Shown here: positions 51,158 through 59,477 of the stretch, piece by piece
How positions within the stretch are numbered: the stretch's first letter is position 1
How the letters are laid out: every line of letters starts with the position of its first letter
Assembly (NCBI RefSeq): GCF_000021925.1
Contig: NC_011830.1
Coordinates: 4,003,001-4,067,000, forward strand
Direction of reading: 5' to 3'
DNA from: Desulfitobacterium hafniense DCB-2
Lineage (GTDB): Bacteria; Bacillota; Desulfitobacteriia; Desulfitobacteriales; Desulfitobacteriaceae
DNA: 64,000 nt
Program-made: the position numbers and the translations under genes
Notes under the pieces: generated by a model
Database searches by the model: none
What the model was told of the DNA's origin: nothing
The model's input: only the letters and a program-made list of their open reading frames with translations

Positions 51158-52396
51158 CTAATAACGTTTTAATACAATTGTAGCATTATGTCCTCCAAAA
51201 CCAAAGGTATTTGATAAAGCAACTTGAACTTCTTTTGGCCGGGCGGCATTGGGAACATAATCCAAATCGCATTCCGGGTCAGGCTCTCCATAGTTTATGG
51301 TGGGTGGAATCATGCTATTCTTAATGGTTAAAGCGCAGGCGATGGCTTCGATAGCTCCTGCCGCTCCTAAGAGATGCCCGGTCATGGACTTGGTGGAGCT
51401 GATGGCCACTTTTTGCGCCGCTTCCCCGAAGAGGGCTTTAATCGCCGCCGTCTCCGCCGAGTCGTTGGCATTGGTTCCTGTGCCATGGGCGTTGATATAA
51501 TCCACTTCTTCCGGCCGCACCTCAGCTCCTGTCAAGGCCGCCTGCATGGATTGGATGGCTCCTGCTCCTCCCGGCGCCGGAGAGGTGATATGATAGGCGT
51601 CACAGGTGCTGCCATATCCGGAAAGCTCAGCGTAAATCCTGGCCTGCCGCTTTTGGGCATGCTCCAGGGATTCCAGAACGAGGATTCCCGCTCCTTCACC
51701 CATGACAAACCCCGACCTTCTGGCGTCGAAAGGACGGCAGGCTTCCCGGGGATTTTCCTTCTCCGTGGACATGGCTTTCATGGCGCAAAAACCCGCAAAG
51801 GCCAAAGGTACAATAGGGGCTTCCGTGCCGCCGCAAAGCACTACATCGGCATAGCCGTGCTCGATCAGGCGCATGGCCTCACCGATGGCATTGGTAGCCG
51901 AGGCGCAGGCGGTGGCCACACTTAAGCTGGAGCCCTGAAGGCCGAATTCAAGGGAAATATGACCGGCAGCCATATTGGAGATCAGCATAGGAATAAAGAA
52001 GGGGCTGATTCTTCCCGGCCCTTTATTCATGAGGACTTCTTTCTGCTGTTCCAGGGTGGTGACCCCGCCCACTCCGGTTCCCACAATACAGCTGGCCCTT
52101 TCCTTATTGACCTGGTCCAGATTTAACCCGGAATCCTGGACGGCCATTTTAGCCGCAGCCATAGCCAACTGGGTAAAGCGATCCATATGGCGGCTTTCTT
52201 TACGATCCAGCCAATCCGTAGGCTCAAAATCCTTAATCTCCCCCGCTACTTTCGTGGGCATATCCCCCACATCAAAACGAGTGACAAAATCTATCCCTGA
52301 TTGTCCGGTAATTAAGCTGTTCCAGAATGTTTCCAGGTTACTCCCAACCGGGGATACCACACCCATTCCTGTAATAACCGCTCGTTGCTTTTCCAT
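51158..52396 (-). CDS. fabF: beta-ketoacyl-ACP synthase II
   Basis: 412 residues, normal length. The catalytic Cys sits in TACASATNAIG (about residue 164) and the two His in NAHGTGTNAND and SSTKSMTGHLLGAAGA, giving the Cys-His-His site of elongating condensing enzymes. It extends acyl-ACP with malonyl-ACP in fatty acid synthesis. AAGGAGG precedes its ATG. It is last of the fatty-acid genes before rnc. Confidence 0.97.
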   Translation of the reverse strand: MEKQRAVITGMGVVSPVGSNLETFWNSLITGQSGIDFVTRFDVGDMPTKVAGEIKDFEPTDWLDRKESRHMDRFTQLAMAAAKMAVQDSGLNLDQVNKERASCIVGTGVGGVTTLEQQKEVLMNKGPGRISPFFIPMLISNMAAGHISLEFGLQGSSLSVATACASATNAIGEAMRLIEHGYADVVLCGGTEAPIVPLAFAGFCAMKAMSTEKENPREACRPFDARRSGFVMGEGAGILVLESLEHAQKRQARIYAELSGYGSTCDAYHITSPAPGGAGAIQSMQAALTGAEVRPEEVDYINAHGTGTNANDSAETAAIKALFGEAAQKVAISSTKSMTGHLLGAAGAIEAIACALTIKNSMIPPTINYGEPDPECDLDYVPNAARPKEVQVALSNTFGFGGHNATIVLKRY

Positions 52397-52444
52397 CTTT
52401 ATCCTCCTTTAATCCCACTGTCAGTAAAGTAGCTCAATCCTTGT

Positions 52445-53389
52445 CTAGGCCCGGAGTATTTGTTCACGAATATCTTCAAAGATCTCATGGACCGATAAAA
52501 CTTTTTTGATGCGGGAATAATGAGCTCCTGAGAAGACAAGGCCTTCTTTCATATCCCCTTGCTGAGCCTTGATCAGGCGCTCCATGATGCAAAAATTCCG
52601 CTCACAATGCTTGAGGCATTGGTCGCAGCCGATCCGCCGGACATTCTTCCCTGCCGCCAAGGCCTCGGTAAAGGGATTGCGGATGCCCCGCCCCGGCAGA
52701 CCCACGGGGCTATGGACAATGACCATATCCTCTGCCTGAGCATCAAGGAGATGCTGCTTCCATTCCGGAGCGGCGCTGCTCTCGGTACTGAGGGCGAAAC
52801 GGGTGCCCATCTGTACTCCGTCAGCCCCTAAGCGCAGAACCTCCGCCACATCTTGGCCATCCATGACTCCCCCCGCGCCAATAACGGGGATCTTTACAGC
52901 TTCCTTAACCTCAGGCAGAATCTCCCGCATGGGGCGTTCGGTCCCTAAATGTCCGCCCGCTTCATGTCCTTCCACAATCACCGCCGCCGCACCGAGCTTT
53001 TCGGATAAGCGGGCCAGCTTGGCGGAAGACACGATGGGCACCACAGGGATTCCCGCTTCCTGGCCCCAGGTGAACATATCTCTGGAAAAACCTGCCCCGG
53101 AAACCAGCAGGTCAATCTTTTCATCAAAGGCTGCTTTGACAAGCTGAGCAAACTCACGCACCGCAAACATGATGTTCACCCCGATAATCCCCTTGGTGCG
53201 CTTCCTGGCTTCTCTGATTTCCTGCTTTAATTCTTCAACGCTCAAACCACTTCCGGCAATCAAGCCGATTCCACCTTCCTCAGCAACGGCCGCTGCTAAA
53301 GGAGCCATGGATATTCTAACCGCCATTCCTCCTTGAATTACAGGCATCTTAGCTATATGATGGGCGATGCGGAGTTCTGGAATTTTCAC
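52445..53389 (-). CDS. FabK/nitronate monooxygenase-family flavoprotein with a cysteine cluster
   Basis: 314 residues from a GTG start. It has the TIM-barrel FMN fold of the NPD family: PVIQGGMAVRIS, GVNIMFA, VEGHEAGGHLG, VIGAGGVMDGQDVAEVLRLGADGVQMGTRFA. Near residue 250 an insertion carries C-x2-C-x3-C-x4-C (CDQCLKHCERNFC), absent from the neighbouring FabK, which could bind an iron-sulfur cluster. Its place between acpP and fabF suggests a lipid-related job, perhaps a second enoyl-ACP reductase or a quality-control flavoenzyme. A FapR-like box lies just upstream. Confidence 0.78.
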   Translation of the reverse strand: MKIPELRIAHHIAKMPVIQGGMAVRISMAPLAAAVAEEGGIGLIAGSGLSVEELKQEIREARKRTKGIIGVNIMFAVREFAQLVKAAFDEKIDLLVSGAGFSRDMFTWGQEAGIPVVPIVSSAKLARLSEKLGAAAVIVEGHEAGGHLGTERPMREILPEVKEAVKIPVIGAGGVMDGQDVAEVLRLGADGVQMGTRFALSTESSAAPEWKQHLLDAQAEDMVIVHSPVGLPGRGIRNPFTEALAAGKNVRRIGCDQCLKHCERNFCIMERLIKAQQGDMKEGLVFSGAHYSRIKKVLSVHEIFEDIREQILRA

Positions 53390-53510
53390 TTAAGTTCCTC
53401 CATTCAAATCCAAAGCATTATGATACCGATATTTTCCACATAGTCGCTTCATTTCATTCCGTATATTAACCTTCTCAATGCCAAGGGCAAGGCTGTCCCC
53501 GGGACAGAAA

Positions 53511-53530
53511 ATTAGGACCTGATACTAAAA
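53511..53530 (-). promoter_or_regulatory. FapR-like operator upstream of the FabK-like gene and fabF
   Basis: ATTAGGACCTGATACTAAAA shares (A/G)GACCTG(A/G)TACTAA with the box at 59208-59226. It lies between the acpP terminator and the FabK-like gene, so it should control a second fab promoter. Confidence 0.65.
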
Positions 53531-53580
53531 TCAGCTTCTGACTCACCCTTGGGAATTGGCAGGAAGAGAGCTTTAAAGAA

Positions 53581-53604
53581 AGTCCCGCAGTATTCTACGG
53601 GACT
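53581..53604 (-). terminator. terminator of acpP
   Basis: AGTCCCG/CGGGACT stem with a 10-nt loop, followed on the minus strand by TTCTTT, 27 bp after the acpP stop. Confidence 0.8.
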
Positions 53605-53631
53605 CTCTATGTACTTAGGGGACCTTGAGTC

Positions 53632-53859
53632 TTATTGGTTTTCCTTGATGTAATTTACTGCATCACCGACATTACGAATTTTCTCTGCATCCTCATCCGG
53701 AATATCGAGATCAAATTCTTCTTCAAGAGCCATAATAAGTTCAACGATATCCAGGGAATCCGCATTCAGATCTGCGAAGGTGGTTTCTAATGTAATTTCA
53801 TCTTCTTCTACCCCAAGTTGATCCACTACGATTGATTTCACTTTGTCAAAAACGCTCAT
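53632..53859 (-). CDS. acpP: acyl carrier protein
   Basis: 75 residues, acidic. The phosphopantetheine serine is Ser35 in NADSLDIVEL. It carries growing acyl chains in the cytoplasm. GAGGAGGTG precedes the ATG. A terminator follows it, so it ends the transcript from fapR/plsX onward. Confidence 0.97.
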   Translation of the reverse strand: MSVFDKVKSIVVDQLGVEEDEITLETTFADLNADSLDIVELIMALEEEFDLDIPDEDAEKIRNVGDAVNYIKENQ

Positions 53860-53897
53860 GCTGCCTGTTCACCTCCTCTCAAGGTTCGCTGAAACTA

Positions 53898-54641
53898 TTA
53901 CATAGCCATGCCGCCGTCTACGGCTAAAGTTTGCCCAGTGATGTAGGAAGCGGCCGGTGAAGCCAAAAAGACGACCGTCCTGGCTATATCCTCAGGCTGA
54001 CCCATTCTGCCCAGAGGAATCTGGGTCATGACCTGCTCCCGGACCTCTTCTCCTAAGGATTCCGTCATATCTGTAGAAATATACCCCGGAGCCACTGCAT
54101 TGACCCGGATGCCACGGGAGCCCAGCTCCTTGGCAATGGATTTGGTAAAGCCAATGATTCCCGCTTTGGCCGCTGAGTAATTTGCTTGTCCTGCATTGCC
54201 GGTAATACCGACCACAGAGGAGATATTGATAATCACTCCGGAGCGTTGCTTCATCATGGACTTGCTGACCGCCTTCGTGCATAAGAAAACCCCTTTGAGA
54301 TTGGTATCCAGTACCGCATCCCAATCCGTTTCCTTCATACGCAGCAGCAGGGTGTCGCGGGTAATTCCGGCATTATTGACCAGAATATCGATCTTGCCAT
54401 AGGTTTTAAGGGTGGTCTGAATCAGCCGTTCCACATCTTCAACCTGGCTGACATCAGCCTGAACTGCCAAAGCCTCTCCGCCCGCTTCCTGAATGAGGCT
54501 CAGAGTCTCTTCCGCCTTTTCCCCATGTCCGGCATAGTTCACCACCACTTTAGCCCCGGCACGGGCCAGTTCCAAGGCAATGGCACGTCCAATGCCGCGA
54601 CTTCCTCCGGTGACAATGGCTACGCTATTATTCAGCAACAT
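53898..54641 (-). CDS. fabG: 3-oxoacyl-ACP reductase
   Basis: 247 residues, short-chain dehydrogenase. NADPH-binding TGGSRGIGRAIA near the start, NNAGITRD, the catalytic Ser in ISSVVGITGNAGQ and Y-x3-K in ANYSAAKAG are all present. It reduces beta-ketoacyl-ACP to the hydroxy form. AAAGGAG precedes the ATG; 5 bp from fabD. Confidence 0.97.
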   Translation of the reverse strand: MLLNNSVAIVTGGSRGIGRAIALELARAGAKVVVNYAGHGEKAEETLSLIQEAGGEALAVQADVSQVEDVERLIQTTLKTYGKIDILVNNAGITRDTLLLRMKETDWDAVLDTNLKGVFLCTKAVSKSMMKQRSGVIINISSVVGITGNAGQANYSAAKAGIIGFTKSIAKELGSRGIRVNAVAPGYISTDMTESLGEEVREQVMTQIPLGRMGQPEDIARTVVFLASPAASYITGQTLAVDGGMAM

Positions 54642-54646
54642 TTTAT

Positions 54647-55588
54647 CTACTCTCCTTTAAATATGCAAGTAGCTTTTCCTAAAGAAGAAGAATCTTCTAC
54701 ATTAATCAGGGTCGCACCGGGAAGAATTTTCTTAACCAATCCTGTTAAAACCTTCCCCGGACCCAGCTCAATAAAGGTGTCAACCCCTTGCTCGCCCAAG
54801 AGGCGGATGGATTGCTCCCAAAGCACGGCCCCGCTGACTTGCCGCACCAGACTCTCCACAATCATGCTGCCTTCCCTGACTTCTTGGGCATCAATGTTGG
54901 CAATCACAGGAACATTGGGGTCCTGCCAAGCCACGGCTGCCAGCACCTGACGCAGCTCCTTGCCGGCTTCCGCCATCAAGGGAGAGTGAAAGGGGCCGCT
55001 GACTGCCAAGGGCAGGGCTCGCTTCGCCCCCAGCTCTTTAGCATAGTGGCAGGCTTTCTGCACGCCATCGGTCTCGCCGGAGATCACAACCTGCCCCGGA
55101 GAATTATAATTGGCCGGGCCAACGATCCAACCGCCTTCTTCCCGTGCTTGGCGGCAGGCTTCCTCCACCTTGGCATTCTCCAAGCCGAGAATGGCAGCCA
55201 TGGCACCCTGGCCCTCGGGAACAGCCGCCTGCATCAGTTCTCCCCGGCGACGCACCACCCTTAAGGCTTCCTCAAGGGAAATACTCCCGGCCGCGGTATA
55301 GGCCGAATACTCACCCAGACTATGGCCGGCCAAGTAATCGGGGCGAATCCCGGCCTCCTGCAGTCCCCGCCAAGCCGCCATACTGGTCAACAAAATGGCG
55401 GGCTGAGTATAGGTGGTTTTTTTCAATTCCTCCTCCGGTCCTTCCAGGAGGATCCTTATCAATTCTTCCCCAAGAACACGCTGTCCAGTCGTCAGCACTT
55501 CCTGGCCCCAGCCGGTGGCAAAAAGTTCTTTACCCATGCCTACGTATTGGGAGCCCTGACCGGGGAAAATGCATGCTATTTTGGCCAA
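54647..55588 (-). CDS. fabD: malonyl-CoA:ACP transacylase
   Basis: 313 residues from a TTG start (GGAG 8 nt upstream). FPGQGSQYVGMGK near the N-terminus, the nucleophile Ser in GHSLGEYSAY (about residue 90) and His in VSGPFHSPLM (about 200) form the catalytic dyad. It loads malonyl groups onto ACP for chain growth. Confidence 0.96.
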   Translation of the reverse strand: MAKIACIFPGQGSQYVGMGKELFATGWGQEVLTTGQRVLGEELIRILLEGPEEELKKTTYTQPAILLTSMAAWRGLQEAGIRPDYLAGHSLGEYSAYTAAGSISLEEALRVVRRRGELMQAAVPEGQGAMAAILGLENAKVEEACRQAREEGGWIVGPANYNSPGQVVISGETDGVQKACHYAKELGAKRALPLAVSGPFHSPLMAEAGKELRQVLAAVAWQDPNVPVIANIDAQEVREGSMIVESLVRQVSGAVLWEQSIRLLGEQGVDTFIELGPGKVLTGLVKKILPGATLINVEDSSSLGKATCIFKGE

Positions 55589-55606
55589 ATCCGTTGCTCC
55601 TTTCCC

Positions 55607-56554
55607 CTATCTGCCGAAGCGCTGACTGAGCCGGGCCAGCTCCCGCTCAGCCCCTTGCATCACGTCCTGAATGATAACCGCCGCCGGTTCGATCTTCTGG
55701 ACCGCTCCGGCGATTTGCCCGGACATCACGGAGCCATTTTGGGTATCTCCTTCCACCATGGCCAGACGCAGTTTGCCTGCACCCATTTTTTCCAGGACTT
55801 CCGGATCGGTTCCCTCTTTCTCCAGCTGCTCGAACTCCCTGGTCAGTTTATTGCCCAGGCAGCGGACAGGATGGCCTGTGGAGCGTCCCGTCACCACGGT
55901 GTCCCGATCCTTGGCCTTGAGGATCATTTCTTTAACCTTAGAGGAAATGGTGCACTCTTCAGCACACATGAAGCGGGTTCCCATTTGTACACCCTCTGCC
56001 CCTAAAGCCAGGGCTGCCACCATTCCCCGTCCATCATAAATCCCCCCGGCGGCAATCACAGGAATACTTACCGCATCCACCACCTGGGGCACCAAAGGCA
56101 AGGTGCTGATTTCACCGATATGGCCGCCGGATTCCATCCCTTCAGCGATCAGAGCGTCCACCCCGGCTTTTTCCAAACGTCTGGCCAAAGCCACCGAAGC
56201 CACTACCGGAATGATCTTCGTCCCCACCTCTTTGAGCATGGGGATGTATTTTCCCGGATTGCCCGCCCCTGTAGTAATGACGGGAACCCTTTCCTCCACA
56301 ATCACTTGCATCACATCCTCGACAAAGGGAGACATGAGCATGACATTGACACCATAAGGTTTATTAGTTACCTTTTTAATCTTATGAATTTCCTGGCGCA
56401 GCCAATCCGCCGGAGCCTGGCCGGCGCCGATAATGCCTAAGCCTCCTGCTTCCGACACCGCGGCCGCCAGTTCACCGGTAGCAGTCCAAGCCATACCTCC
56501 TTGAAAAATAGGATACTCAATGCCGATGAGATCACAAAGTTTCGTTTTAATCAT
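55607..56554 (-). CDS. fabK: enoyl-ACP reductase II (FMN-dependent)
   Basis: 315 residues. NPD-family TIM barrel with PIFQGGMAW, GVNVMLMSP, GHIGEISTLPLVP, IAAGGIYDGRGMVAALALGAEGVQMGTRF. Its tight placement between fabH and fabD marks it as FabK, the triclosan-insensitive flavin enoyl reductase of many Firmicutes. No fabI is in the window. It completes each elongation cycle. Confidence 0.93.
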   Translation of the reverse strand: MIKTKLCDLIGIEYPIFQGGMAWTATGELAAAVSEAGGLGIIGAGQAPADWLRQEIHKIKKVTNKPYGVNVMLMSPFVEDVMQVIVEERVPVITTGAGNPGKYIPMLKEVGTKIIPVVASVALARRLEKAGVDALIAEGMESGGHIGEISTLPLVPQVVDAVSIPVIAAGGIYDGRGMVAALALGAEGVQMGTRFMCAEECTISSKVKEMILKAKDRDTVVTGRSTGHPVRCLGNKLTREFEQLEKEGTDPEVLEKMGAGKLRLAMVEGDTQNGSVMSGQIAGAVQKIEPAAVIIQDVMQGAERELARLSQRFGR

Positions 56555-56557
56555 TCA

Positions 56558-57553
56558 CTAAACCCCTCTCTTGGACCACTTCACAACAGCGGCTCCCCAG
56601 GTTAAGCCTCCGCCAAAGCCCACCATCACCATAATGTCTCCATAGTTTAAACGTCCGCTCCGTGCTGCTTCATCCAGGGCCACCGGGATGGAAGCCGCCG
56701 ACATATTCCCATAGCGGTCCAGATTGACCACGACTTTCCCGGCATCAATCCCCAGCCGTTTGACTGCCGCATCCACAATGCGGGTGTTGGCCTGATGGGG
56801 AATAAGGCAATCCACATCTCCGATCCCTAAACCTGCCTTGTCCAGCGCTTTTAAGGCGGTCTCCCCCATAATGCGGACGGCGAATTTGAACACTTCACTG
56901 CCGGCCATCTGGATGGTGTGCATTTTCTTGGCCACGGTTTCTGCGGAAGCAGGGTGCATGGAGCCCCCTCCCGGCATGGTCAAAAGGCTGCCCCCCGCAC
57001 CATCCATACCCAGGTCATAGCCCAGGAATCCGTACCCCTCTTCCACCGGCTGCAGAACTGCCGCACCGGCGCCGTCTCCAAACAGGATGCAGGTCCCCCG
57101 GTCTTCCCAGTTTAAGATCTTGCTTAAGGTTTCCCCGCCAATCACCAGGGCATTTTTATAGATACCGGTAGCGATGAATTGAGCCGCAGTGGCTACTCCG
57201 TATAAAAATCCCGTGCAGGCGGCCTGCAGGTCAAAACCGGCCGCCTTTTTGGCTCCCAGGCGTTCCGCCACCAGGCAAGCTGTGGCCGGAAAAACAAAAT
57301 CAGGGGTTATGGTGGCGACAATCACTAAATCCAGCTCTTCCGGAGCGAGTTTGGCATCTTCTAAGGCCCGCAAAGCCGCCTGGTAGCAAAGCTCGGATAC
57401 CGGAGTCTCAGGAGCTGCGATGTGCCGTTCCTTAATCCCCGTCCTGCTCACTATCCATTGATCATTGGTGTCCACCATCTGCTCCAGATCAAAATTCGTC
57501 AAAACCTTATCGGGTACATAGGAACCTGTGCCCACGATTCCAACACTAACCAT
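56558..57553 (-). CDS. fabH: beta-ketoacyl-ACP synthase III
   Basis: 331 residues. Catalytic Cys in DLQAACTGFLYG (about residue 113), His in PHQANTRI and Asn in the following segment (GNMSAASIP). It starts fatty acid synthesis by condensing acetyl- or branched acyl-CoA with malonyl-ACP. AGAAAGAAGG precedes the ATG. Confidence 0.97.
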   Translation of the reverse strand: MVSVGIVGTGSYVPDKVLTNFDLEQMVDTNDQWIVSRTGIKERHIAAPETPVSELCYQAALRALEDAKLAPEELDLVIVATITPDFVFPATACLVAERLGAKKAAGFDLQAACTGFLYGVATAAQFIATGIYKNALVIGGETLSKILNWEDRGTCILFGDGAGAAVLQPVEEGYGFLGYDLGMDGAGGSLLTMPGGGSMHPASAETVAKKMHTIQMAGSEVFKFAVRIMGETALKALDKAGLGIGDVDCLIPHQANTRIVDAAVKRLGIDAGKVVVNLDRYGNMSAASIPVALDEAARSGRLNYGDIMVMVGFGGGLTWGAAVVKWSKRGV

Positions 57554-57593
57554 GCTGCTTCCTTCTTTCTTAAGTACAGTAATCGATCACAGT

Positions 57594-58598
57594 CTACTCC
57601 TGTGCAGCGGTAAATCGCGGCAGCTCTTTTTTAATCTCCTCAATGAAACCGCTCTCCACACATTCTTTAGCGACGCGGATGGCATTAAATATGGCTTTCT
57701 CGTTGGAACTGCCATGGGAAATGATGCTGATGCCATTCACACCCAGCAGGGGGGCTCCCCCGTATTCCGCATAATCCATCATTTTGGCGATTTCTTTCAA
57801 GCCGGGTTTAATCGCCAGAGCCCCCAGTTTGCGCAGGGGTGTGGCGGTTATCTTCTCCTTAATCAGCTGGAATAAAGCTCCTGCCAGCCCTTCGGTGGTC
57901 TTGAGCACCACATTGCCTACAAACCCTTCACAGACCACCACATCCGCCGCCTGACCATAAGGTATGGCCCGGCCTTCCACATTGCCGATAAAGTTCAAGG
58001 GAGCCTTTTGGAGAAGGGGATAGGTGGCCTGAGTCAGTTCATTTCCTTTAGTTTCTTCTGTCCCGATATTTAAAAGCCCCACTTTGGGGTTTTGGATACC
58101 CAGGATGCTCTCGGCATAAATGCTTCCCATCATGGCATACTGGAGGAGATGTTCCGGTTTGGCATCGGGATTGGCCCCCACATCAAGGAGGAGCTTTCCT
58201 CCTTCTAAGGTGGGCAGCACGGTCACGATGGCCGGGCGGTCAATCCCCTTGATCCGGCCTAAACCAAGCAAGGAGGCAGCCATTTGGGCCCCAGTGCTTC
58301 CCGCGCTGACCAGGGCGTCCGCTTCTCCTTCTTTCACCAAACGGGTGGCCACCACGATGGAGGAATCCTTTTTCCTGCGCACGGCCTGAGCCGGATGCTC
58401 ATCCATCTCCACCACCTCAGTGGCTTCTTTGATGCGCACCCTGGCCGGCACTTCACCCTGAGGCAGAAATTCTTTGATACGCTCCGGCTGCCCGACCAAA
58501 ATGACCTCTATATCAAACTGTTCAATACTGCGCAATGCTCCTTTGACGATCTCGGCCGGGGCATGATCCCCTCCCATGGCGTCTACAGCGATTCTCAT
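57594..58598 (-). CDS. plsX: phosphate acyltransferase PlsX
   Basis: 334 residues from ATG 58596-58598 (GGGGGAG 8 nt upstream). Opening MRIAVDAMGGDHAPAEIVKGA is the family hallmark; LDVGANPDAKPEHLLQYAMMG is also conserved. It makes acyl-phosphate from acyl-ACP for phospholipid synthesis. It follows fapR by 18 bp. Confidence 0.97.
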   Translation of the reverse strand: MRIAVDAMGGDHAPAEIVKGALRSIEQFDIEVILVGQPERIKEFLPQGEVPARVRIKEATEVVEMDEHPAQAVRRKKDSSIVVATRLVKEGEADALVSAGSTGAQMAASLLGLGRIKGIDRPAIVTVLPTLEGGKLLLDVGANPDAKPEHLLQYAMMGSIYAESILGIQNPKVGLLNIGTEETKGNELTQATYPLLQKAPLNFIGNVEGRAIPYGQAADVVVCEGFVGNVVLKTTEGLAGALFQLIKEKITATPLRKLGALAIKPGLKEIAKMMDYAEYGGAPLLGVNGISIISHGSSNEKAIFNAIRVAKECVESGFIEEIKKELPRFTAAQE

Positions 58599-58616
58599 CA
58601 CATTAACTCCCCCTTC

Positions 58617-59186
58617 TTACACTTCCAAGGGCTTTTCCACGGCAAACACTACCCAGGTCCCGGTCAAAACAAGATCCTGGTTGACATGGGCTGTAATCTC
58701 CACCCAGTATTTATTCCCTTTGCGGCGCAGGACTTTTCCTTCAGCCAAGACTGTTTCTCCATAACGGACCGGACGCAGGAACTTCATATCCACGCTCCCT
58801 GTGAGCACGATCTCCGCATCCACCAGGGCAATGGCCAGAGAATTGGCCTGAGCGAACAGATGATGTCCCCGGGTGACCCGTGCTTTGCTTAAAACCATGG
58901 ATTCTTCGATCTTGAGCAGGGTGGAGCCTGATTCCCCAATATGGAGGCCCCGGAGCTCCCCAACCAGCTCAGCTTCACCTAACGACTTCAAGGTGTCATA
59001 AGCTTCATGAGCCACAGCCTTGGTCCGTTCCCGCAGCTCAGGAATACTGAGCTCCGTCCGATCCAAGCGAATGGTGGAGACGCTTACCCCAAAATGCCTG
59101 GCCAGCTCTTCATCTGTCGAAAATGGATTCTTGTCAATTTCCTCTCGTAACGCTTGATGGCGTTCATGTTTATGATGTCTTGTCAT
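58617..59186 (-). CDS. fapR: FapR, malonyl-CoA-responsive repressor of fatty acid synthesis
   Basis: 189 residues. An N-terminal helix-turn-helix (FSTDEELARHFGVSVSTIRLDRTEL) is joined by a linker helix to a hot-dog fold (about 70-185) that binds malonyl-CoA. Family members repress fab and plsX genes and are released by malonyl-CoA. It heads the fapR-plsX-fabH-fabK-fabD-fabG-acpP operon, and its own promoter carries a FapR box over the start site. Confidence 0.95.
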   Translation of the reverse strand: MTRHHKHERHQALREEIDKNPFSTDEELARHFGVSVSTIRLDRTELSIPELRERTKAVAHEAYDTLKSLGEAELVGELRGLHIGESGSTLLKIEESMVLSKARVTRGHHLFAQANSLAIALVDAEIVLTGSVDMKFLRPVRYGETVLAEGKVLRRKGNKYWVEITAHVNQDLVLTGTWVVFAVEKPLEV

Positions 59187-59207
59187 AATACCACCAACTT
59201 TGCTTAT

Positions 59208-59226
59208 TTTACGACCTGGTACTAAT
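59208..59226 (-). promoter_or_regulatory. FapR operator at the fapR operon promoter
   Basis: On the minus strand ATTAGTACCAGGTCGTAAA, matching the FapR consensus that contains TTAGTACC. It starts right after the -10 element and covers the transcription start. Confidence 0.85.
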
Positions 59227-59255
59227 ATTATAGATCAGGATGATTCTGATGACAA
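59227..59255 (-). promoter_or_regulatory. sigma-A type promoter of the fapR operon
   Basis: TTGTCA (59250-59255), a 17-nt spacer and a perfect TATAAT (59227-59232) on the minus strand, immediately upstream of the FapR box. Confidence 0.85.
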
Positions 59256-59477
59256 GGAGTAAGCCCTCTGTGAATCAGGATCCTTTAAAATTTAGGAGAA
59301 AACGACAGAAAATGCAAAAAAGCACAGTCAAACGACTATGCCTTAAAATCCAATTTGGAGAACATCGCCCTCTGTGCCTGCACCTCTTTTCTAAGGGAGC
59401 ATACAATCTTAGACAGAAACCAATGATGGATTATACGTTCTGCCCCCGCTCAATCTCTCTTACTGATAGTTAAGATA

